Origin: Thalassospira alkalitolerans
Lineage (GTDB): Bacteria; Pseudomonadota; Alphaproteobacteria; Rhodospirillales; Thalassospiraceae
DNA: 63,452 nucleotides
Assembly (NCBI RefSeq): GCF_002115745.1
Contig: NZ_JFKB01000019.1
Coordinates: forward strand, 1 to 63,452
Direction of reading: 5' to 3'
How positions within the stretch are numbered: position 1 is the first letter of the stretch; every line of letters begins with the position of its first letter. The notes under the pieces are model-generated. The model saw only the letters and a list, made by a program, of their open reading frames with translations. It searched no databases and was not told where the DNA came from. Position numbers and translations under genes: made by a program. Below are positions 42,582-50,898 of this stretch, piece by piece.

Positions 42582-45170
42582 ATGACGCGCCCCAATTTAA
42601 CGGATGGCCGAACTGCAAACCTGACCGTAGGCACGATTTCACCGGGCACCGTCTTACGATGCGCTCCGGAAACAACGCTTGCCCGCGCCATTGAAATGAT
42701 GCGCGAAGTCAATTGCAGTTCAATCATCATCACCAAAGACAATCTGCCGGTCGGCATCTGGACGGAAAAGGACTGTTTGGCCTTACCGGCAGACTGCGTC
42801 CATGCGCTTGATGAACCGATTTCAAACTGGATGTCGGCCCCGGTGCATAGCATTTCCCTTCATGCCAGCCCCGAAGCCGCAATGGTGCGAATGCGCGAAC
42901 GCCATGTCCGCCATCTGGTCACGATTGACGAAAAAAACCGTCTGGCCGGGATCATCAGCCAGTCGGACCTGATCCGTCATCAGGGCAGTTTGCGCACGCT
43001 GGGCGAAGGGGATGTTGGCGATGCCATCCGACGCACGACTATTTTCGTTGATGGCGATATCAGTATGTCGGAACTGCGCGCACGCATGCACGAGGCCAAA
43101 TGCGATTGCGCGATTATCTATGACCCGACCGTCAAGACCGAGCAGGTATCGGTTCTTGACCATGCCGGCATCATCACCGAACGCGATATTTTACAAAACC
43201 TCGCCAATGGGGGACATGCGCGTCCCGCAATCGACATTGCCAGTCACCCCCTGCATGTGATTGCCGCCAAGACCAGTCTGAGCGACGCACGCGACACCAT
43301 GCTGAACGAAAATATCCGCCATTTGGCGGTTATTGATGACACGCGCAACGTGATTGGCGTGCTGTCTTTTGCCGATCTTCTGGAATTCATCGAACAGGAT
43401 TATTTCGCCCATCTGCGTGCCCTGATGGAAGGGCGCGATACCGAATTATCTGCGGCGCGACGATCCCTGTTTCTTGCAAACAAGATCATCGAAACCTCGC
43501 CGGACGGGATCATGATCTGCACGGCCAACGGGATCATCGAACTGGTCAATCCGGCCTTTACCCGCGTTACCGGCTATAGCGCATCGGATGTGATTGGCAA
43601 AAACCCCCGAATTTTGCAATCTGGTCGGCAATCACCGGATTTCTATGCCGCAATGTGGCGCAGCATTCAGCAACATGGCAAATGGGAAGGCGAAATCTGG
43701 AACCGCCGAAAGTCGGGGGAAGTTTATCCGGAATGGCTGTCGATTATCGCCATCCGCAATGGCGAAGGCGAAATTTGCCAATATGCGTCGATCTTTACCG
43801 ATATCAGCGAACGCAAGAAAAACCGCGAAGACATTCTACGGCTTGCCCATATTGATGAACTGACCGGCTACCCCAATCGGCGGCGTTTTCTTGAACTGTT
43901 GGCGCATGGCATTGGGGACTCCCGTCGTAATGGCACAAGCCTGACGATCCTGTTGCTAGACATCGACAATTTCCAGCGCGTGAACAATACGCTGGGCCAC
44001 AGTGACGGCGATGATGTTCTGGTCGAAGTGGCCCGTCGTCTTCATCGCCGATTGGACGAAGGCGGCGTTCTGGCGCGTGTTGGCGCGGATGAATATGCCA
44101 TCTTGCTCTCGGGCGACAAACCGTCAGATAAAAATGCCGCCGACGATACCGCAGAGGATGCCAAACTGGCCAAAGACCTGTTGGACGCACTCAGCGAACC
44201 GCATAAAACCCGCAAAGGGCAGGATATTTACATCTCGGCCAGTATCGGCATTGCTTCATTCCCGCGTGATGCCAACGATACGGCCAATCTGCTGCGTAAT
44301 GCCGAAATCGCGATGATGCAGTCCAAGGAACAGGGCCGAAACCAGTTCAGTCGCTATAACCGCGCCAGCCACAGTCGCAATGGTGCCGATCTGGCACTTG
44401 AAACCGCCCTGCGCCAGGCACTTGATAACGACGAATTTCATGTGGTCTATCAACCCCAGTTTCAGGCTCGCACCGGCGAATTGCACGGGGTCGAGGCCCT
44501 GTTGCGCTGGAACCATCCGACCCTTGGCCCGATTTCCCCGACAACCTTTATCCCGATCGCCGAACAGATGGGGGTTATTGGTGAACTGGGCCGCTGGGTT
44601 TTGCAACACGCCTGCCGACAGGCCGTTTCATGGCGGGAACAGGGGCTGCATAACATTACGATGGCCGTAAATGTTTCCGTCCAGCAATTCTATGGCACTG
44701 TCGATCTGGCCGAACAAATCCGCACTATTCTGGTCGACAAGGGCCTTGCCAGTGACCGGCTGGAAATCGAGATCACCGAAAGCCTGTTCATGCAAAACAT
44801 CGACGAGATGCGCGCCAATCTGCAACGCATCCGCGATCTGGGCGTCAAGATCTCGCTTGACGATTTCGGCACCGGCTTTTCCAGTCTCAGCTACCTGCGC
44901 CAATTGCCCTTTGATACGATCAAGCTTGATCGAAGCTTTGTCAGCGATATCAATCAAGGCCGCGAAGGCAATACGCTGGCGATCACCATCATCAACATGG
45001 CCCAGAACCTGCACAAGAAATGCGTCGCCGAAGGCGTTGAAACCGAAGAACAGCTTAACCTGCTGCGTGATGCCGGTTGCGACTATATCCAGGGCTATCT
45101 TCTGGGCAAGCCGATGGATGCTGATGATATTCTTAGCCTATCGCAACAACGACGTGCAAAAGCATCCTAA
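42582..45170 (+). CDS. CBS-PAS-GGDEF-EAL c-di-GMP protein
   Basis: This 862-residue cytoplasmic protein joins four CBS motifs (two Bateman pairs, about 14-135 and 145-270), a PAS domain (about 290-410), a GGDEF domain (about 420-585) and an EAL domain (about 600-855). The cyclase motif reads RVGADEYAILL, with Ala for the second Gly and Tyr for Phe, so cyclase activity is doubtful and the domain may only bind GTP. The EAL domain looks intact (EALLRW; DDFGTGFSSLSYL; KLDRSF). CBS pairs bind adenine nucleotides, so the likely output is c-di-GMP breakdown tuned to energy state. It is monocistronic. Confidence 0.88.
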   Translation: MTRPNLTDGRTANLTVGTISPGTVLRCAPETTLARAIEMMREVNCSSIIITKDNLPVGIWTEKDCLALPADCVHALDEPISNWMSAPVHSISLHASPEAAMVRMRERHVRHLVTIDEKNRLAGIISQSDLIRHQGSLRTLGEGDVGDAIRRTTIFVDGDISMSELRARMHEAKCDCAIIYDPTVKTEQVSVLDHAGIITERDILQNLANGGHARPAIDIASHPLHVIAAKTSLSDARDTMLNENIRHLAVIDDTRNVIGVLSFADLLEFIEQDYFAHLRALMEGRDTELSAARRSLFLANKIIETSPDGIMICTANGIIELVNPAFTRVTGYSASDVIGKNPRILQSGRQSPDFYAAMWRSIQQHGKWEGEIWNRRKSGEVYPEWLSIIAIRNGEGEICQYASIFTDISERKKNREDILRLAHIDELTGYPNRRRFLELLAHGIGDSRRNGTSLTILLLDIDNFQRVNNTLGHSDGDDVLVEVARRLHRRLDEGGVLARVGADEYAILLSGDKPSDKNAADDTAEDAKLAKDLLDALSEPHKTRKGQDIYISASIGIASFPRDANDTANLLRNAEIAMMQSKEQGRNQFSRYNRASHSRNGADLALETALRQALDNDEFHVVYQPQFQARTGELHGVEALLRWNHPTLGPISPTTFIPIAEQMGVIGELGRWVLQHACRQAVSWREQGLHNITMAVNVSVQQFYGTVDLAEQIRTILVDKGLASDRLEIEITESLFMQNIDEMRANLQRIRDLGVKISLDDFGTGFSSLSYLRQLPFDTIKLDRSFVSDINQGREGNTLAITIINMAQNLHKKCVAEGVETEEQLNLLRDAGCDYIQGYLLGKPMDADDILSLSQQRRAKAS

Positions 45171-45199
45171 GCTTCACAAACCTCAAATAGCCAACAAGC

Positions 45200-45234
45200 A
45201 AAAAGGGCGGGGATAATTTCCCCACCCTTTGATT
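45200..45234. terminator. terminator between the convergent c-di-GMP and symporter genes
   Basis: AAAGGG-C-GGGGA and TCCCC-A-CCCTTT form a stem with one mismatch around a short AT loop, with T-rich sequence on the plus side and A-rich sequence on the other. It probably serves both converging genes. Confidence 0.7.
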
Positions 45235-45257
45235 TTCAATGCGGTGCAGACCGGCAA

Positions 45258-46595
45258 TTACAGAACGCCAAGCCCCTTAAGCAAAATAAAGGCAATCGCC
45301 ACCGGTGCGATAAACTTTACAATAATGCCCCAGGCGTTGATCCAGAACGGCACGATCCCGTTATGCAATGCAATGTCTTCCTTGGCCTTGCCCCAGACGA
45401 CCCAGCCGACAAACAGCGAAATGAACAAACCACCAATCGGCAGCAGCAATTTCGAACTGACAAAGTCCATCAGATCAAAGAAGCCCATACCAAAGATGGT
45501 GAAGTCCCCCATAATCCCCAGCGACAGCGACGACGGAATCCCCATCAGGAAAATGATCACACCGACCGTGATCGATGCCCATTTGCGACTGATGCCACGA
45601 TCATCGACGAAATAGGCAACGACGACTTCCAGGATCGACACCGCCGAGGTCAGCGCCGCAATCGCCAAAAGCAGGAAGAACAGGAACGCAAAGAACGATC
45701 CGAACGGCATCTGTGCAAACACAGCCGGCAAGGTGATAAAGGTAAGCCCCGGACCGGCACTTGGATCAAAGCCAAATGCGAACACCGCCGGAAGGATCAA
45801 AAGACCCGACATCACGGCAACCATCGTATCCAGCAAGGTGACCCACCCCGCCGAACTTGCGATGTTTTCCTTTTTGCTCAGATACGAGCCATAGGTAATC
45901 ATCGCCCCCATCCCAAGCGAGAGCGAGAAGAACGCCTGCGAAAGCGCATCGGACACCGTCGTCCATGTCACTTTCGAAAAGTCCGGCGACAGCAGGAAGG
46001 TAATACCGGCTTCGGCCCCCGGCAGGGTAACCGACCGCACGATCAAAACCAGCAGCAATGCGAACAATGCCGGCATCAGGATTTTCGATGCACGTTCAAT
46101 ACCGGCCCCAACGCCCGATAGAACGACAAAAACCGTCAGTACCATAAAGATCGCATGATAAATCAGCGGCGAAACCGGATCGGAAATGAAGCCCCCAAAC
46201 AGGCTGCCCAACTGATCCGGGTCTTCAATGGCAAGTGCGCCGGTGACCGATTTGACCATATAGGAAATCGTCCAGCCCGCGACCACACTGTAAAATGACA
46301 AAATGATAAAGGCCGCAGCAACACCACAAAACCCAATCAATGGCCAAGCACCGCCTTTGAGTTTTGCAAACGCCCCAATCGCATTCTTTTCAGCCATACG
46401 GCCAAGAACCATTTCCGCCAGCATCACCGACAAACCGATGGTAAAGACCAATGCCAGATAAATCAGCAGGAAGGCACCGCCGCCATTCTCGCCTGCCATA
46501 TAGGGGAACTTCCAGATATTCCCCAAACCGACAGCCGACCCGGCAGCCGCCAGAATAAAGCCAAGGCGCGAACCCCAATGCTCTCGTTTCATCAT
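45258..46595 (-). CDS. NSS family sodium-dependent transporter
   Basis: The product (445 residues) is a neurotransmitter:sodium symporter-type transporter of the LeuT fold, expected to carry an amino acid or amine with Na+. The hallmark first helix is present: REHWGSRLGFILAAAGSAVGLGNIWKFPY (in part AAAGSAVGLGNIWKFPY), followed by NGGGAFLLIYL. About 11-12 helices can be counted. LeuT-like bacterial members are about 440-520 residues. The ATG at 46595 follows AAAGG with normal spacing; an in-frame TTG at 46604 sits on the ribosome binding site itself. Confidence 0.92.
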   Translation of the reverse strand: MMKREHWGSRLGFILAAAGSAVGLGNIWKFPYMAGENGGGAFLLIYLALVFTIGLSVMLAEMVLGRMAEKNAIGAFAKLKGGAWPLIGFCGVAAAFIILSFYSVVAGWTISYMVKSVTGALAIEDPDQLGSLFGGFISDPVSPLIYHAIFMVLTVFVVLSGVGAGIERASKILMPALFALLLVLIVRSVTLPGAEAGITFLLSPDFSKVTWTTVSDALSQAFFSLSLGMGAMITYGSYLSKKENIASSAGWVTLLDTMVAVMSGLLILPAVFAFGFDPSAGPGLTFITLPAVFAQMPFGSFFAFLFFLLLAIAALTSAVSILEVVVAYFVDDRGISRKWASITVGVIIFLMGIPSSLSLGIMGDFTIFGMGFFDLMDFVSSKLLLPIGGLFISLFVGWVVWGKAKEDIALHNGIVPFWINAWGIIVKFIAPVAIAFILLKGLGVL

Positions 46596-46875
46596 TATCT
46601 GCAAACCTTTCTTGGACCGGCATCCACGGATAGTTGCTCCCGCCGCAGTGCCTCTTCCTCATTTTTCTGTATAAACGCAAAGGTGATTTGACCCTGCGCA
46701 TCCCGTGATGGCCTGTTACCCCCTTCGGGATCGACCGGAGCTAATAGCACCTATCTTCCGAAATCTCCTGTCGAAATTCCCGGGTTTTGCGCAAATATCG
46801 GTCGTTTTCACACAAACGCTTCTTTCAAGGCCTTGTGATTGGTGGTTGATGGGAAAACTGGGGCATCATCACGCC

Positions 46876-47619
46876 ATGAAACAGTTTCGCCCCCTTCTCA
46901 TCATCCTTGGAACGATACTTTGGACAGGTTTTGCGACGGCCAATGCCGCAGAAGCCATAACCCCGCGCGCCGTGATCGAGCTTTACACCTCAGAGGGATG
47001 CAATTCGTGCCCCCCGGCCGATCACGTTCTTTACGAGATAAATCAGGAACGTAGCGACTTTCTTGCGCTGTCATTCCATGTCGATTACTGGAACTATCTT
47101 GGCTGGGAAGATCCATTTTCCGATGCCAATTACACCAAACGACAACGTGATTACGCCAGTCATATGCGCGAACGATACGTCTATACCCCGCAGGTCGTGA
47201 TTAACGGCAGTCATGTCATCCGTGCCACCGCCAAACAGCAAATCACCACCACCGGCGACGAAGCCACCCCGTTACAGGTTTGGGCAGATCTTTCCCTGCT
47301 ATCGGACGACCCGGCCATTCCGGCAAGTGGCAAGGTGATGCTCGGCATGACAGATACCCCGCCACCGGGGCAGTCCTATCACCTTTGGCTGGTTGGCTTT
47401 GATCGTGAACAAGCCCGCGATGTCCGGTCCGGTGAAAATTCCGGTCGTCGACTGGTCCATGCCAATGTCGTGCGTGAAATGGTCGATCTTGGCAATTGGA
47501 ATGGCAACCGGCGTGAACTGGACTTTGCCCTTGGTCAGGTATGTGATGGCGGCATTGCCATTCTGGTACAAGAAGGCCGCGGTGGCCCGATCCGCAGCGC
47601 CTCTGTCATCCGGTTCTAG
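46876..47619 (+). CDS. DUF1223 exported thioredoxin-like protein
   Basis: The 247-residue product has a signal peptide (about 1-24, ending ATANA). The mature part begins with AVIELYTSEGCNSCPPADHVL, the DUF1223 signature with a CxxC pair on a thioredoxin-like fold, followed by ALSFHVDYWNYLGWEDPFS. Homologues are widespread in alphaproteobacteria and of unknown function; the CxxC suggests periplasmic thiol-disulphide chemistry. It stands about 180 bases before the ccm operon, which also depends on thiol chemistry, but a hairpin separates them. An upstream in-frame ATG at 46849 is an alternative start. Confidence 0.85.
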   Translation: MKQFRPLLIILGTILWTGFATANAAEAITPRAVIELYTSEGCNSCPPADHVLYEINQERSDFLALSFHVDYWNYLGWEDPFSDANYTKRQRDYASHMRERYVYTPQVVINGSHVIRATAKQQITTTGDEATPLQVWADLSLLSDDPAIPASGKVMLGMTDTPPPGQSYHLWLVGFDREQARDVRSGENSGRRLVHANVVREMVDLGNWNGNRRELDFALGQVCDGGIAILVQEGRGGPIRSASVIRF

Positions 47620-47636
47620 GACAGTATATCTTCATC

Positions 47637-47670
47637 AACGCCGCAGCCGATTTTTGATTGCTGCGGCGTT
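47637..47670 (+). terminator. hairpin after the DUF1223 gene
   Basis: AACGCCGCAGC and GCTGCGGCGTT form a perfect 11-bp stem with a 12-base loop. The T run (CTTTTT) comes about eight bases later, so this is a moderate-quality terminator. Confidence 0.6.
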
Positions 47671-47798
47671 TGACGGCTTTTTGGATTGATTTGAAACAAT
47701 GTCATCGCGGCCAATGTCGGATAAAGCATGATTAATAAACTAGGACGCGTTATAGAAAACGCATATCCGGCATGAATTCCGACAGCCAAATGAGTTAG

Positions 47799-48530
47799 AT
47801 GACAGTTTTTACCGGTTCTGATCTGACCTGCCTGCGCGGCGAACGTCTGGTATTTGGCAATCTTGCCTTTTCTGCCAGTACAGGCGATGCCGTAATGCTG
47901 CGCGGTCGAAACGGGGCGGGGAAATCAAGCCTGTTGCGCCTGATGGCCGGGCTGACGTCCCCCCGCCGGGGCAATATCCGCTGGCAGGAACACGACATCG
48001 CAGATGATCGGATCGCGCATCGCGCCCGCCTGCAGTATCTGGGCCATCAGGACGCCATCAAACCGGTATTGTCCGTCCGCGATAATTTGCGCCTTTGGGC
48101 CGAACTTCGCGGGGTTTCCGATATTGACGGTGAAATTGATCAGGCGCTGCGCGCCCTTGATATTCATCACCTTGCCCATACGGCCGGACGTTACCTTTCA
48201 AGCGGGCAAAAACGCCGCACCGCCCTTTCCCGCATCCTTTTAGGCAGCAGCGATCTTTGGTTGCTTGACGAGCCAACAGTCGGGCTGGATCGCGAAAGCT
48301 GTGCCGAGCTGGCCCGCCTGATTGCAAGTTTCCGGGCAAAGGGTGGAATTGTGATCTATTCAACGCATATTGATCTTGATGTCACATCACCCACGATCCT
48401 CGACCTTGATCAATTTGCCATTCCGATGATGGAATGGCTCGCCGATCAGGACGATGCTGACGAGACAGACACTGGCGATAACCACCCATTCGACATAGAT
48501 CAAGGCAAGCAGACGGGGGCCACGATATGA
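47799..48530 (+). CDS. ccmA: haem ABC exporter ATPase CcmA
   Basis: CcmA powers the CcmABCD complex that releases holo-CcmE from CcmC in cytochrome c maturation. The 243-residue ATPase has Walker A GRNGAGKS, the signature YLSSGQKRRTALSR and Walker B LWLLDEPTVGLD. The C-terminal 30 residues are acidic and longer than usual. It is the first gene of a nine-gene System I operon and overlaps ccmB by 4 bases. Confidence 0.95.
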   Translation: MTVFTGSDLTCLRGERLVFGNLAFSASTGDAVMLRGRNGAGKSSLLRLMAGLTSPRRGNIRWQEHDIADDRIAHRARLQYLGHQDAIKPVLSVRDNLRLWAELRGVSDIDGEIDQALRALDIHHLAHTAGRYLSSGQKRRTALSRILLGSSDLWLLDEPTVGLDRESCAELARLIASFRAKGGIVIYSTHIDLDVTSPTILDLDQFAIPMMEWLADQDDADETDTGDNHPFDIDQGKQTGATI

Positions 48531-49192
48531 ATGCCTTTGTCGCCATATTGCGTCGCGACTTGCGTCTGGCAATGCGCCAGGGGGCGGATTCCGTGATGGT
48601 AGTTGCCTTCTTTATCGTGACCACCACCCTGTTTCCGTTCGGTGTCGGGCCCGAGGTCAATATCCTGGCTCGCATCGCATCGGGTGTGATCTGGGTTGCG
48701 GCCCTTCTGGCGGCGATGCTGTCACTGGAACGTGTCTTTCAGACCGATTACGAGGATGGCACGCTGGAACTGCTGACCCTGTCGCCTGCGCCGCTGGAAT
48801 TGCTGGTTTTGGGCAAGGTCTGCGCGCATTGGTTGACCACGGGCTTGCCGTTGATTATGGCAGCCCCGATCATGGCGGTGATGTTAAATATGGATCAGAA
48901 CGGGTTTGCCACATTGATGATCGCCATGCTGATCGGCACACCTGCACTTAGTTTGATCGGCGCGATTGGCGCGGCCCTGATATTGGGCGCGCGCCGGGGC
49001 GGGGTACTGGTGTCATTGTTGGTCTTGCCCCTATATATACCGGTACTGATATTTGGTGCCGGTGCGGTCGAGGCCGCATTGCTTGGCATTTCCGCCCAGG
49101 CACAGTTACAGATCATGGGGGCAATTCTGTTGCTTTCACTGGCCGCGGCCCCCTTTGCCACCGCACATGCCATCCGACAGGCTGTGGAATGA
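48527..49192 (+). CDS. ccmB: haem exporter subunit CcmB
   Basis: CcmB is the six-helix membrane partner of CcmA. The 221-residue product has the family start (ILRRDLRLAMRQGADSVM) and the FQTDYEDGTLELLTLSP block with the conserved acidic residues at about 80-96. LPLYIPVLIFGAGAVEAA marks the C-terminal helices. It overlaps ccmA by 4 bases; 73 bases separate it from ccmC. Confidence 0.95.
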   Translation: MNAFVAILRRDLRLAMRQGADSVMVVAFFIVTTTLFPFGVGPEVNILARIASGVIWVAALLAAMLSLERVFQTDYEDGTLELLTLSPAPLELLVLGKVCAHWLTTGLPLIMAAPIMAVMLNMDQNGFATLMIAMLIGTPALSLIGAIGAALILGARRGGVLVSLLVLPLYIPVLIFGAGAVEAALLGISAQAQLQIMGAILLLSLAAAPFATAHAIRQAVE

Positions 49193-49265
49193 TAATAATA
49201 ATGATAAAGACGACAGAGCAAAAATAACGACCTTCGGCGCCATGACCGCAAACGGACGAGAGAAA

Positions 49266-50057
49266 ATGCATCGTTTCGCCAAACCAAGCGTGTTTCTGAA
49301 ACTGACCGGGGCCATGATGCCCTGGATGGTAACGCTGACCGTCATCCTGACCGTCGTCGGACTCTATCTGGCGCTGTTCGCATCACCTGTTGATTATCAA
49401 CAGGGCAGCACGGTTCGGATCATGTATATCCATGTGCCCGCCGCCTGGATGGGGTTGTTCTGTTATATCGGAATGGCCGCATGTGGCGCCATGAGCCTGA
49501 TCTGGAAGCATCCGCTGGCTGATATCTGTGCGCGCGCCACCGCCCCGATCGGCGCGACCTTTACCGCCCTGACCCTGATTAGCGGATCGCTTTGGGGCGA
49601 ACCGATGTGGGGGACATGGTGGGTTTGGGATGCCCGCCTGACATCGATGCTGATCCTGTTGTTCCTGTATCTTGGGTATATCGCACTGGTGAATGCATTT
49701 GACGATCCCGAACGCGGATCAAAGGCCGGATCGGCGCTGGCCCTTGTCGGGGCGATCAATGTGCCAATCGTCAAGTTTTCGGTCGATTGGTGGAACACCC
49801 TGCATCAACCGGCATCGGTTGCCCGCATGGATGGGCCGAGCATCGACCCCAGCATGCTGGCCCCGCTTCTGATCATGGCCTTTGCCTTTACCGGCTATTA
49901 CTTCATCGTTCTGGTGCTGCGCGTGCGGCTTGAACTGAACCAGCGCCGCATCCGTGCGCTTCAGCTTAGCGGTGTTTTTGACGACCGCGCCCCCACATCG
50001 GGCGATGACAGCAATCTTGCCTATGACCAAGGTCACAACGCCGGAGCCGGAAAATGA
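49266..50057 (+). CDS. ccmC: haem lyase accessory protein CcmC
   Basis: CcmC loads haem onto CcmE. The product (about 263 residues) has six helices and the haem-handling domain with the tryptophan-rich motif WGEPMWGTWWVWDARLTSML (20 residues). Histidines flanking it, in IMYIHVPAAW and WWNTLHQPASV, are the expected haem ligands. The start is uncertain: the ATG at 49266 follows GAGAGA, while one at 49242 and the ORF start at 49053 (inside ccmB) are less likely. It overlaps ccmD by 4 bases. Confidence 0.94.
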   Translation: MHRFAKPSVFLKLTGAMMPWMVTLTVILTVVGLYLALFASPVDYQQGSTVRIMYIHVPAAWMGLFCYIGMAACGAMSLIWKHPLADICARATAPIGATFTALTLISGSLWGEPMWGTWWVWDARLTSMLILLFLYLGYIALVNAFDDPERGSKAGSALALVGAINVPIVKFSVDWWNTLHQPASVARMDGPSIDPSMLAPLLIMAFAFTGYYFIVLVLRVRLELNQRRIRALQLSGVFDDRAPTSGDDSNLAYDQGHNAGAGK

Positions 50058-50251
50058 GCGAATTCTTCTCGATGGGCGGATATGGCAGCTATATCTGGGC
50101 AAGCTATGGCATCGCGGCCATCTCGCTGATCGTGCTTTTGATCACAACGCTGCGCGGTCTTGGCCAAAGCCGAACCGAACTCGATCAACTTGAAACCGTT
50201 CTAAAATCTCGCCGCCCGCGCCGGGTGCGCCCTAAAGACCAAACGTCCTGA
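50054..50251 (+). CDS. ccmD: haem exporter subunit CcmD
   Basis: CcmD is a small single-helix protein that stabilises the CcmABC-CcmE complex. The 65-residue product has the family start MSEFFSMGGYGSYIWASYG, one hydrophobic helix (about 20-35) and a basic cytoplasmic tail. It begins inside the end of ccmC and precedes ccmE by 15 bases. Confidence 0.93.
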   Translation: MSEFFSMGGYGSYIWASYGIAAISLIVLLITTLRGLGQSRTELDQLETVLKSRRPRRVRPKDQTS

Positions 50252-50266
50252 GCGGAGAATACAAAA

Positions 50267-50755
50267 GTGTCTCTTTCGCGTGCAAAATCCCGTAAACGCC
50301 AACGCATGTATATCATTCTTGCGGCCCTTCTGGCCGTTGGTGCCGCCGCCGCGCTTGCCCTGACAGCATTTGAAGATTCGGTCGTGTTCTTTTTCAGCCC
50401 GACCGAAATCGCCGAAAAATCGCCCATCGATCCTGATCAGCGCCTGCGTGTTGGCGGTTTGGTCGAGGAAGGGTCCCTACAAAAATTGGGCGGTGGTGAA
50501 ACCGTGACTTTTGTTGTCTCCGACATGGTAAATGCGGTCACAATTTCCTATACCGGCATCCTGCCCGATCTGTTCCGCGAAGGTCAGGGGATCGTCGCCG
50601 AAGGTCACATGGACACACAGGGGTACTTCATCGCATCCGAAGTTCTTGCCAAACATGACGAGAATTACATGCCGCCAGAAGTCGCTGATTCCTTGAAAAA
50701 AAGCGGCCATTGGGAAGAAATCCAAGCCCGCAACGCCGAAGAAATGCGTAATTAA
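50267..50755 (+). CDS. ccmE: haem chaperone CcmE
   Basis: CcmE carries haem covalently from CcmC to the CcmFH lyase. The 162-residue product has one N-terminal membrane helix (about 14-34) and a periplasmic OB-fold. The haem-binding His130 and the axial ligand Tyr134 in AKHDENYMPPEV occupy the same numbered positions as in E. coli CcmE. The start codon is GTG, 15 bases after ccmD. A 143-base gap follows before ccmF. Confidence 0.96.
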   Translation: MSLSRAKSRKRQRMYIILAALLAVGAAAALALTAFEDSVVFFFSPTEIAEKSPIDPDQRLRVGGLVEEGSLQKLGGGETVTFVVSDMVNAVTISYTGILPDLFREGQGIVAEGHMDTQGYFIASEVLAKHDENYMPPEVADSLKKSGHWEEIQARNAEEMRN

Positions 50756-50898
50756 GCCACATTCTGCCATCATAAAATCGGTGCATTGACGCCTTCAATG
50801 CACCAATAAATCTGGATGCATCCCTTGCGATTTGACAGCAGGGGTCTTGTGGTGTTCGTTTATCGAATGTCACATATCGGGGAAATCTGAAGAAACGC

